From positions 1 to 6,661 of the forward strand of contig DQTK01000039.1 in assembly GCA_015662815.1 (NCBI GenBank): 6,661 nt of DNA, in the 5' to 3' direction. Origin of the DNA: Aquifex aeolicus (GTDB lineage: Bacteria > Aquificota > Aquificia > Aquificales > Aquificaceae). Below are positions 1 to 4,932 of the stretch, piece by piece. Each line of letters starts with the position of its first letter. Position 1 is the first letter of the stretch. Both the position numbers and the translations under genes were made by a program. The notes under the pieces were generated by a model. That model searched no databases. It had not been told where the DNA came from and saw nothing but the letters and a program-made list of their open reading frames with translations.

Positions 1-740
1 AAAAACTCTATAACCTCTTTGGTAGTTGATATATCGTTGGGAAGAACTAGATGTCTTATGAGAAGTCCCCTTACTGCTATACCTTCCTCATCCACCTTTA
101 AATTTCCTACTTGCCTATACATTTCCCTTATGGCTTTTTTTGCAGCGGAAGGATAATCTTTTACCTTTGAGTACTTTCTCCCGAATTCCTCGCTTAAATA
201 TTTTAAATCTGCGAGATATATATCTACTATTCCCTCCAAGAGTTTTAACGTTTCCAAAGAATCAAAGGAAGAGGTATTGTAAACTATCGGGATTCTAAGA
301 CCTTTTTCAATAGCTATCAGTAGTGCTTCAAGTATCTGGGGAACTACGTGTGAAGGAGTTACTAAGTTTATGTTGTGGCAACCGTAATCTTGTAATTCAA
401 GCATAACCTGAGCAAGGTCTTCAGGTTTCATTATTCTCCCGACACCGTGATGACTGACGTCGTAATTTTGACAATAAACACATCTCATATTGCAATAGGA
501 AAAGAATATGGTTCCGCTTCCCCTGTATCCTCTAATAGGAAACTCTTCACCTAAATGAGGGAAGTAGTCTGCAACGATTGCATACCTTCCTACCTTACAG
601 TATCCCTTTTCGTTTTTCGTTCTATCTACGTTGCATTTGTGAGGACATACCTTGCATTCCTTTAGCATGCTCAGAGCTTTTTCTACTCTTCTTTCCAGCT
701 CTCCTGTCTCGTAAAGATTCAAATAAGAGGGATACTTCAT
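1..740 (-). CDS. Radical SAM protein, COG1313/PflX-like (3' end outside window)
   Basis: Starts at ATG 740-738 and reads out through the left edge, giving the first 246 residues. The core radical SAM motif is C83-x3-C87-x2-C90 (CNMRCVYC followed by QNYDVS), which holds the SAM-binding 4Fe-4S cluster. Ahead of it lies a second cysteine set, C29-x2-C32-x3-C36 and C48 (CKVCPHKC ... GYC), a hallmark of the pyruvate formate-lyase activase-like family COG1313. Later family segments are also present: YNTSSFDSLETLKLLEG near 154-170, DIYLADLKY near 173-181, and RGLLIRHLVLPN near 224-235. The C-terminus is missing only because the window ends. The family is cytosolic and its substrate is generally not known, so no specific target is assigned. 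The gene is divergent from a small membrane-protein gene whose start is 20 bp away, and it has no obvious Shine-Dalgarno. Family assignment is firm; function is open. Confidence 0.9.
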   Translation of the reverse strand, partial: MKYPSYLNLYETGELERRVEKALSMLKECKVCPHKCNVDRTKNEKGYCKVGRYAIVADYFPHLGEEFPIRGYRGSGTIFFSYCNMRCVYCQNYDVSHHGVGRIMKPEDLAQVMLELQDYGCHNINLVTPSHVVPQILEALLIAIEKGLRIPIVYNTSSFDSLETLKLLEGIVDIYLADLKYLSEEFGRKYSKVKDYPSAAKKAIREMYRQVGNLKVDEEGIAVRGLLIRHLVLPNDISTTKEVIEF

Positions 741-760
741 AATACTTAAAATGTATTTAA

Positions 761-877
761 ATGGATAACTTGAGTCTGATAATAGTTCTATTCATAGGTG
801 GTGTATTGTTCGGGATTGTAGCCTTTTCAGTGGTTCTATACCTTTTCTGGAAAGAAAGGAAGGGGAAACAAGAGTGA
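761..877 (+). CDS. Small single-helix membrane protein, 38 aa, hypothetical
   Basis: A short reading frame from ATG 761 to TGA 875-877. It encodes 38 residues: a short N-terminus (MDNLS), one hydrophobic helix at about residues 6-29, and a strongly charged tail KERKGKQE. By the positive-inside rule the tail should face the cytoplasm. Three things support it as a gene: the clean helix-plus-basic-tail architecture, its fit in the gap between the divergent radical SAM gene and the next gene, and the 4-base overlap (GTGA, 874-877) of its stop with the next start. There is no clear Shine-Dalgarno before ATG 761, so translation may be leaderless or weak. Size and layout resemble small assembly proteins such as CcoS or CcmD, but I see no diagnostic motif and do not assign one. 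Confidence 0.6.
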   Translation: MDNLSLIIVLFIGGVLFGIVAFSVVLYLFWKERKGKQE

Positions 878-1233
878 ATAAAGAGGCTCTGAAAATTCTG
901 GAGGACCCTCTTGTAATCTTTTTCGTCTGGATGGCTTTAATCTACTTAATCGCTACTGTTTTTTTAGCCAAACGATTTGCCTTTTGGGTTTCTTCCCTTC
1001 TCACTACATATATATGGTTGAAATTGAAAATGGACACATTTGCGCTTCTACAAGCTTGGGGGATAATTTTCATAGTTATCTTTGTTGTTTACATAGGCAA
1101 TTCTCTTTTTTATATACCACCCTTTACATTCTTTACCGGAAAAAGGATTTGTTCCATGTGCAATATGGCAATACCGAGAAGAGCAAAGGTTTGCCCTTAT
1201 TGTCATTGTAAGTTCAACGATTCAAACAACTGA
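874..1233 (+). CDS. Three-helix membrane protein with C-terminal zinc ribbon, hypothetical
   Basis: 119 residues from a GTG start. The start is supported by the purine-rich Shine-Dalgarno AAGGAAGGGG at 856-865, 8 nt upstream, and by the GTGA overlap with the preceding small gene, which suggests translational coupling. Hydrophobic segments lie at about residues 12-32, 36-50 and 60-83. A soluble tail follows with C93-x2-C96-x10-C107-x2-C110 and an extra C112 (ICSMC ... VCPYCHC), a typical one-metal zinc ribbon. An AIPRRAKV stretch between the pairs matches the spacing seen in zinc-ribbon tails of membrane proteins. The last 31 bp overlap the end of fmt on the opposite strand, so the tail FNDSNN is encoded antisense to the end of Fmt. 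I do not recognise a named family. A plausible reading is a membrane-anchored metal-binding or protein-interaction module working with its 38-residue neighbour. Confidence 0.75.
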   Translation: MNKEALKILEDPLVIFFVWMALIYLIATVFLAKRFAFWVSSLLTTYIWLKLKMDTFALLQAWGIIFIVIFVVYIGNSLFYIPPFTFFTGKRICSMCNMAIPRRAKVCPYCHCKFNDSNN

Positions 1234-2114
1234 GGTCTATAGCCCCTCATGAACTCTTCTCCCGTCATCCTTTTACCTTTCGGAGATATTAACTCAAGGA
1301 TTTCTAAGCTTTTTTCTCCGCAAGCTACGATAAATTTTTTCGTATCCTGAATTTCTCCGGGATAACCTTCTACATCAACTACTTTAGCTCTCAGTATCTT
1401 GATTCTGTTCCCTCTGAAGAAGGTATAGGCGTTGGGATAAAGTCCCCTTATTCTCCCACTTACGCTTTCTGCGGAAGCATTCCAGCATATTCTGAGCTCT
1501 TCCCTTTGAATCGGTGGAGCGTAAGTTGCTTCTTTATGGTTTTGAGATGTTGGTTTAATTTTCCCTCCAAACCACTCTTTTAAAGTTTTTACAAGAAGTT
1601 TTGCACCACTTTTGGCGAGTTTTTCAGAAAGAGAGTAAAAGTTATCTTCTTCTTCAATTTTTATAACCTCTTGTGAAAGAATGTCTCCTGCATCCATTTC
1701 TTCATTCACGAGCATTACCGTGTTTCCGGTTTCCTTTTCTCCTGCCATAAGGACTCTTTGAATGGGAGCTGCTCCTCTGTATTTGGGAAGTAGAGAAGCA
1801 TGCAAGTTTATAACTCCATAAGGTGGTACTTCCAGAACTTCTTTGGGCAAGATTTTTCCATAAGCTACCACCACTATACATTCGGGATTTAAATCTTTCA
1901 CCAAAGGGATTAATTCACTCTTTTTCTCAGGCTGATATACGGAAATTCCATATTTTTGAGCCAAAACCTTTGTAGGTGGAGGTGTTAATTTTTTTCCTCT
2001 TCCCGCAGGTTTATCCGGTTGAGAAACTATACCTATAACTTCGAAATGTTTAATTAACTCTTCTAAACTAGGTACCGCAAATTGAGGCGTTCCCATAAAG
2101 AGAATGCGTTTCAA
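1203..2114 (-). CDS. fmt: Methionyl-tRNA formyltransferase
   Basis: Transfers the formyl group of 10-formyl-tetrahydrofolate to the methionine of initiator Met-tRNA in the cytosol (EC 2.1.2.9), so that translation can start with fMet. With the start at TTG 2114-2112 the protein has 303 residues, close to the family's usual 310-315. The N-terminus reads (M)KRILFMGTPQFAVPSL, which is canonical. The catalytic triad is visible as N103 and H105 in INLHASLLPKYRG and D141 in EEMDAGD. SLLPKYRG is the family signature. The Rossmann-like transferase domain covers about 1-190, and the C-terminal OB-fold tRNA-binding domain covers about 200-300. A longer reading from TTG 2129 would put the ribosome site inside the gene and is less likely. 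The start overlaps the panC stop by 4 bases (TTGA), implying coupled translation. The 3' end overlaps the convergent zinc-ribbon gene by 31 bp. Confidence 0.97.
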   Translation of the reverse strand: MKRILFMGTPQFAVPSLEELIKHFEVIGIVSQPDKPAGRGKKLTPPPTKVLAQKYGISVYQPEKKSELIPLVKDLNPECIVVVAYGKILPKEVLEVPPYGVINLHASLLPKYRGAAPIQRVLMAGEKETGNTVMLVNEEMDAGDILSQEVIKIEEEDNFYSLSEKLAKSGAKLLVKTLKEWFGGKIKPTSQNHKEATYAPPIQREELRICWNASAESVSGRIRGLYPNAYTFFRGNRIKILRAKVVDVEGYPGEIQDTKKFIVACGEKSLEILELISPKGKRMTGEEFMRGYRPQLFESLNLQ

Positions 2115-2959
2115 AGTTCCACCTTCCAATTGTCTATTAACCTTGCATCTCCGATTCTTACTGCAACTAGAATTCTATCACCTTTTTCTACTGTTTCCTT
2201 TGGTTTTAAGTTTTCATCGGTAATCTCAACGTAGTCTATTCCCTTGACATGAGGATGACGTTCTATAAAAGCCCTAATAGCTTCCTTTATTCTCTTTGCG
2301 TCCCTTTCACCTGCCTTTATCATTTTTTCAGCTAATTGAAAAGACTTGTATATTGCAAGAGCTGACTCCCTTTCTTCCGGAGATAGGTAAACGTTTCTTG
2401 AGCTGTAAGCAAGTCCACCTTCTTCTCTCACTATTGGAACAGGAATTATTTCAACGGGAATGTTCAAATCTTCAACGAGTTGCTGGATTATTTTTAATTG
2501 CTGATAATCCTTTTCTCCGAAATAAGCCCTGTTTGGCTGAACTATGTTGAAAAGTTTTACGACTATTGTCGCTACCCCGTCAAAGTGACCCGGTCTAAAC
2601 GCTCCTTCCAGTATATTCCCGAGTTCCCCTACACAAACCCTTGTCCTATAACCCTTCGGATATATTTCTGCCACTTCGGGAGCGAAAACAACATCTACAC
2701 CCTCTTCTTCACATATAGACAAATCCCTTTCTAAGTCCTTCGGGTATCTATCGTAATCTTCTCCTTCTCCGAATTGGGTCGGATTTACAAAAATGCTCAC
2801 TACAACGATATCGTTCTGCATTCTGGCTAACTTTATAAGTTCTCTATGCCCTTTATGGAGATAACCCATTGTAGGTACAAAACCTACTTCTTTCCCTTCA
2901 CACCTTCTACTCTTCAAATAATTCCTTAAGTCTTTTATTTTCTTAAATAAGAGCGGCAT
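2111..2959 (-). CDS. panC: Pantothenate synthetase (pantoate--beta-alanine ligase)
   Basis: Joins pantoate and beta-alanine using ATP through a pantoyl-adenylate intermediate (EC 6.3.2.1), the last step of vitamin B5 synthesis for coenzyme A, in the cytosol. 282 residues is the normal family length. Seen in order: PTMGYLHKGH at 29-38, carrying the HxGH nucleotide-binding motif (H35-H38); SIFVNPTQF at 55-63, contacting pantoate; RPGHFDGVATIVVKLFN at 122-138; GEKDYQQL at 148-155; and the KMSKS-like SSRN at 186-189. The segment before SSRN reads EEGGLAY where the family usually has a DGLA-type sequence, so G181 replaces an Asp. The ATG at 2959 fits the expected N-terminus (FKKIKDLRNYLK), but its upstream GGAG is about 14 nt away, so the ribosome site is weak. 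fmt follows with a 4-base overlap. No panB or panD is in the window. Confidence 0.97.
   Translation of the reverse strand: MPLLFKKIKDLRNYLKSRRCEGKEVGFVPTMGYLHKGHRELIKLARMQNDIVVVSIFVNPTQFGEGEDYDRYPKDLERDLSICEEEGVDVVFAPEVAEIYPKGYRTRVCVGELGNILEGAFRPGHFDGVATIVVKLFNIVQPNRAYFGEKDYQQLKIIQQLVEDLNIPVEIIPVPIVREEGGLAYSSRNVYLSPEERESALAIYKSFQLAEKMIKAGERDAKRIKEAIRAFIERHPHVKGIDYVEITDENLKPKETVEKGDRILVAVRIGDARLIDNWKVEL
2119..2125 (-). promoter_or_regulatory. Ribosome binding site that fixes the fmt start at TTG 2114
   Basis: Read on the minus strand, AAGGTGG sits 4 nt before TTG 2114-2112 (7 nt from the AAGG core). It is the best Shine-Dalgarno match in the region. It lies downstream of the alternative TTG at 2129, so it can only serve the shorter start. 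It is inside the last codons of panC (WKVEL), which fits reinitiation by ribosomes finishing panC. Confidence 0.75.
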
Positions 2960-2982
2960 CGGAAATTATTTTACTCCGTGTA

Positions 2983-3009
2983 TTTATAACGTGCCTGTTT
3001 CTATTAATA
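2983..3009 (-). promoter_or_regulatory. Possible panC-fmt promoter
   Basis: On the minus strand TATAAA (2988-2983) is a reasonable -10 box. A poor -35 candidate, TTTATT, lies 17 nt upstream. Transcription would begin near 2976 and leave an untranslated leader of about 17 nt before panC. The -35 half is weak, and readthrough from the tRNA or gcvPB transcripts is an alternative source of panC mRNA. Confidence 0.3.
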
Positions 3010-3040
3010 AAAACTAAATTGTCTACTTTTTTAAACAGGC
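2993..3040. repeat. 8-bp perfect inverted repeat around the panC upstream region
   Basis: GCCTGTTT at 2993-3000 is matched by AAACAGGC at 3033-3040, with a 32-bp AT-rich spacer between the arms. One arm falls between the proposed panC -10 and -35 boxes and the other about 60 bp upstream of the start of transcription. The loop is long for a terminator and there is no uridine run directly after the second arm on either strand. It could be a protein-binding pair of half-sites or a chance repeat in AT-rich DNA. Confidence 0.3.
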
Positions 3041-3054
3041 TCAGGGACTGCTAT

Positions 3055-3166
3055 ATAAAGGTGTTTTTCAGTGGGTATCTTCAAGGAATACTTAACAAAG
3101 TTTTGAATTCTCTGATAATAATTCCCCGAATGCACCCTTGAGCTCCCGTGGAAAAAACACCATAAA
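3055..3166. repeat. MITE-like 102-bp segment with terminal inverted repeats and flanking direct repeats
   Basis: GGTGTTTTT at 3060-3068 and AAAAACACC at 3153-3161 are perfect 9-bp inverted repeats, and the GGG/CCC just inside extends the similarity with mismatches. Directly outside them are identical 5-bp direct repeats ATAAA at 3055-3059 and 3162-3166, as a target-site duplication would leave. The inside is non-coding. It also folds as RNA: on the plus strand the 9-bp stem continues into CAGUGGG/CCCGUGG (with G-U pairs) and UUCAAGG/CCUUGAG. Either a small non-autonomous insertion or a structured RNA fits. The short AT-rich ends mean chance cannot be excluded without finding other copies. Confidence 0.35.
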
Positions 3167-3258
3167 GTGGGCTCCTTTGGATGGAGAAGGAAATGAGGTA
3201 ATAAACACTCGTATAAAGATAAAAAGAATAGGTGATAGTTTCCAATTGAAGGAATGAG

Positions 3259-3334
3259 TGGTGAGCCGGGCGGGACTCGAACCCGCGACCCACGGCTTAA
3301 AAGGCCGTTGCTCTACCTACTGAGCTACCGGCTC
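3259..3334 (-). tRNA. tRNA-Lys (anticodon TTT)
   Basis: A complete 76-nt cloverleaf including an encoded CCA. Acceptor stem GAGCCGG/CCGGCTC, D-stem GCTC/GAGC, anticodon stem ACGGC/GCCGT with loop CTTTTAA (anticodon TTT), five-base variable loop, T-stem GCGGG/CCCGC with loop TTCGAGT, and discriminator A. Its 5' end is 13 nt downstream of the tRNA-Ala 3' end, so the two are almost certainly processed from one transcript. The stems are GC-rich compared with the surrounding DNA, as expected in a thermophile. Confidence 0.97.
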
Positions 3335-3347
3335 TATGTAGCTCAAC

Positions 3348-3423
3348 TGGTGGAGCGGAGGGGACTCGAACCCCCGACCTCCGACATGCCATATCGGCGC
3401 TCTCCCAGCTGAGCTACCGCCCC
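3348..3423 (-). tRNA. tRNA-Ala (anticodon GGC)
   Basis: A complete 76-nt cloverleaf with encoded CCA. Acceptor stem GGGGCGG/CCGCTCC contains the G3-U70 wobble pair, the alanine identity element. D-stem GCTC/GAGC; anticodon stem CCGAT/GTCGG with loop ATGGCAT (anticodon GGC and the A32-U38 pair typical of this isoacceptor); T-stem GGGGG/CCCCT with loop TTCGAGT; discriminator A. It is first in the Ala-Lys tRNA pair and begins 21 nt after the gcvPB stop on the same strand. Confidence 0.97.
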
Positions 3424-3436
3424 TGACAGAATATTT

Positions 3437-3464
3437 ATTATATCTCAAGATTTTTTTCTTTCAA
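3437..3464 (-). promoter_or_regulatory. Promoter for the tRNA-Ala/tRNA-Lys pair
   Basis: On the minus strand TTGAAA (3464-3459) and TATAAT (3442-3437) are separated by 16 bp, close to the sigma-70 consensus. Transcription would begin near 3430, a few bases before mature tRNA-Ala. The -35 box lies within the final codons of gcvPB (the LER of ILERKKS), so the promoter is embedded in the 3' end of the upstream gene. This lets the tRNAs be made independently of gcvPB. Confidence 0.65.
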
Positions 3465-4905
3465 GAATATCTTTATACTTCAAAACGAGATTTCTGTTTG
3501 CTTCAGCCTCTTTAATTCGCTTTACCGGAGTATTGTGTGGAGCCTTTTTAAGTATCTCAGGTTTTTCTCTAGCTTCCTTAACGATTCTTTTGAGAACCTG
3601 TGCAAAAGCCCTTAGTGTATCAGGAGTTTCTGTTTCAGTAGGTTCAATCATTAAGGCTTCTCTAACGATTAAGGGGAAATACATAGTGGGAGCGTAAAAA
3701 CCGTAATCAAGAATTCTCTTAGCAACGTCTCCACCTTTTACTCCATGCTTGATTAAATTTACAGCTGAAAGGACAAATTCATGCATACAAGGGGACTGAG
3801 GATAAGGGTCTTTAAATACTCCCTTGAGAAGATGTTTCAAATAACGGGCATTTAAAACTGCGTAATCGGATATCTTTCCTATCTCATTTCCATAGGTTAG
3901 TATATATGCAAGAGCTTTTAACCATACACTAAAATGTCCCCAAAAACCTAATATCTTCCCTACAGATTTAGGTATGTCCCAATTAAGGAAATACTTCTTT
4001 CCGTCAAAGTCTATATTAGGCACGGGAAGATACGGTTTTAATCTCTCGGATACACCGACGGGTCCGGCTCCGGGTCCCCCGCCTCCGTGAGGGGTGGAGA
4101 AAGTTTTATGGAGGTTAAAATGCATTACATCAACACCCCACTCTCCCGGCTTAAATTTTCCTACAAGAGCGTTAAAGTTAGCTCCGTCCATATAAAGGAG
4201 TGCATCTATTTTGTGAAGTTCATGAGCTATTTCCTTGATTCTCCTTTCAAATATCCCCAATGTATTCGGATTAGTTATCATAAGTCCTGCAACTTTATCG
4301 TTTAGCTTTCTTTTAAAGTCTTCAAAATCGAGCTCTCCGTCTTTATTACTTTTGATAACTTTTATTTCAAAACCGCATATTGCTGCAGTTGCCGGATTTG
4401 TCCCGTGGGCAGAGTCGGGTATTAATATCACATTTCTCTCTCTATTACCTTTATCATCATGATAGGCTCTTATAAGGAGGAGTCCCAATAATTCCCCGTG
4501 AGCTCCGGCGGCAGGCTGAAGGGAGACTTCGGCAAATCCTCCGAGCTCTTTTAATAATTCTTTAAATTTATAGATAAGCTCCAAAAGGGACTGAATGCAC
4601 TCTTCTGGTATAAAAGGGTGTAACCCGAGGATTTCCTTTCTATTTATAAGCTCTTCGTTAATTCGCGGGTTGTATTTCATAGTACATGAACCTAAGGGTA
4701 CCATTGTAGTATCTACAGTGTAATTTAAATGGGATAATTTAGTGTAGTGTCTTACAACCTCAAGCTGGGAGACTTCAGGAAAATCTAGCTCTTTTCTCAA
4801 GTACTCTTCAGGAATGATTTCTTCCGGTTCTACTTTTTCAACGTCAAGCTTAGGAAGTCTGTATCCCTTACTTCCGGCCATCGATTTTTCAAAAATTAGT
4901 TCCAT
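3445..4905 (-). CDS. gcvPB: Glycine dehydrogenase (decarboxylating) subunit 2, P-protein
   Basis: The PLP-carrying subunit of the glycine cleavage system P-protein (EC 1.4.4.2). It decarboxylates glycine and passes the aminomethyl group to lipoyl H-protein, feeding methylene-tetrahydrofolate formation in the cytosol. At 486 residues it is the length of subunit 2 in organisms with a split, two-subunit P-protein, as opposed to the single chain of about 950. Seen: N-terminal LIFEKS, PLGSCTMKYNPR at 70-81, PAAGAHGE at 131-138, DSAHGTNPA at 164-172, cofactor-ring aspartate D240 in YMDGANFNA, PLP lysine K267 in NLHKTFSTPHGGGGPG, and EPTETET near the C-terminus. The N-terminus fits ATG 4905, but no Shine-Dalgarno precedes it. 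The gene is divergent from carB with 27 bp between starts. Subunit 1 and the H, T and L proteins are not in the window. Confidence 0.96.
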   Translation of the reverse strand: MELIFEKSMAGSKGYRLPKLDVEKVEPEEIIPEEYLRKELDFPEVSQLEVVRHYTKLSHLNYTVDTTMVPLGSCTMKYNPRINEELINRKEILGLHPFIPEECIQSLLELIYKFKELLKELGGFAEVSLQPAAGAHGELLGLLLIRAYHDDKGNRERNVILIPDSAHGTNPATAAICGFEIKVIKSNKDGELDFEDFKRKLNDKVAGLMITNPNTLGIFERRIKEIAHELHKIDALLYMDGANFNALVGKFKPGEWGVDVMHFNLHKTFSTPHGGGGPGAGPVGVSERLKPYLPVPNIDFDGKKYFLNWDIPKSVGKILGFWGHFSVWLKALAYILTYGNEIGKISDYAVLNARYLKHLLKGVFKDPYPQSPCMHEFVLSAVNLIKHGVKGGDVAKRILDYGFYAPTMYFPLIVREALMIEPTETETPDTLRAFAQVLKRIVKEAREKPEILKKAPHNTPVKRIKEAEANRNLVLKYKDILERKKS

Positions 4906-4932
4906 GAGTATTTAGTTTAAAATTTTTACGAT
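4906..4932. promoter_or_regulatory. 27-bp divergent start region between gcvPB and carB
   Basis: The whole space between the two ATG codons is 27 bp, AT-rich, and includes AAAATTTT (4919-4926). A weak -10-like TAAAAT (4918-4923) points toward carB, and similar TAAA-containing stretches point toward gcvPB. Any -35 boxes must lie inside the opposing coding sequence. Neither gene has a Shine-Dalgarno here, so very short or absent leaders are likely. Promoter positions are inferred. Confidence 0.4.

Larger units (their letters stand above)
2960..3258. other. Gene-free stretch between panC and tRNA-Lys
   Basis: 299 bp with no convincing protein gene on either strand. It holds the possible panC promoter, the GCCTGTTT inverted repeat (2993-3040), and the 102-bp inverted-repeat segment with flanking ATAAA repeats (3055-3166). 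The remainder, 3167-3258, holds only the trailer of the tRNA transcript: read on the minus strand it has a T-rich run near 3220-3230 but only a weak TTCC/GGAA hairpin before it, so no clear terminator. A 70-codon frame at 3081-3293 on the minus strand runs through the tRNA-Lys gene and is not credible. Confidence 0.7.

Noticed and set aside
761..877. Naming the 38-residue membrane protein CcoS or CcmD
   Set aside because: Only size and a helix plus charged tail agree; no diagnostic residues and no cytochrome genes nearby in the window.
984..1211. 75-codon frame on the plus strand inside the zinc-ribbon gene
   Set aside because: It overlaps a better-supported gene in another frame and lacks a Shine-Dalgarno; the product looks like an out-of-frame translation.
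2296..2734. Two plus-strand open frames (2296-2550 and 2498-2734) opposite panC
   Set aside because: Both are antisense to conserved PanC motifs with no start signals or coherent domain.
3061..3141. 26-codon frame starting GTG at 3061 on the plus strand
   Set aside because: No Shine-Dalgarno, no characteristic composition, and it lies within the inverted-repeat segment that is better explained as a repeat or RNA.
3060..3161. T-box leader, tmRNA or 4.5S RNA in the panC upstream region
   Set aside because: No T-box AGGGTGG-type core, no tRNA-like ends, and no conserved SRP apical loop sequence on either strand.
3081..3293. 70-codon open frame on the minus strand
   Set aside because: It runs through the 3' part of tRNA-Lys, has no ribosome site and no recognisable protein character.
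4087..4462. Two plus-strand open frames (4087-4305 and 4235-4462) opposite gcvPB
   Set aside because: Antisense shadows of the highly conserved PLP-binding region of GcvPB.
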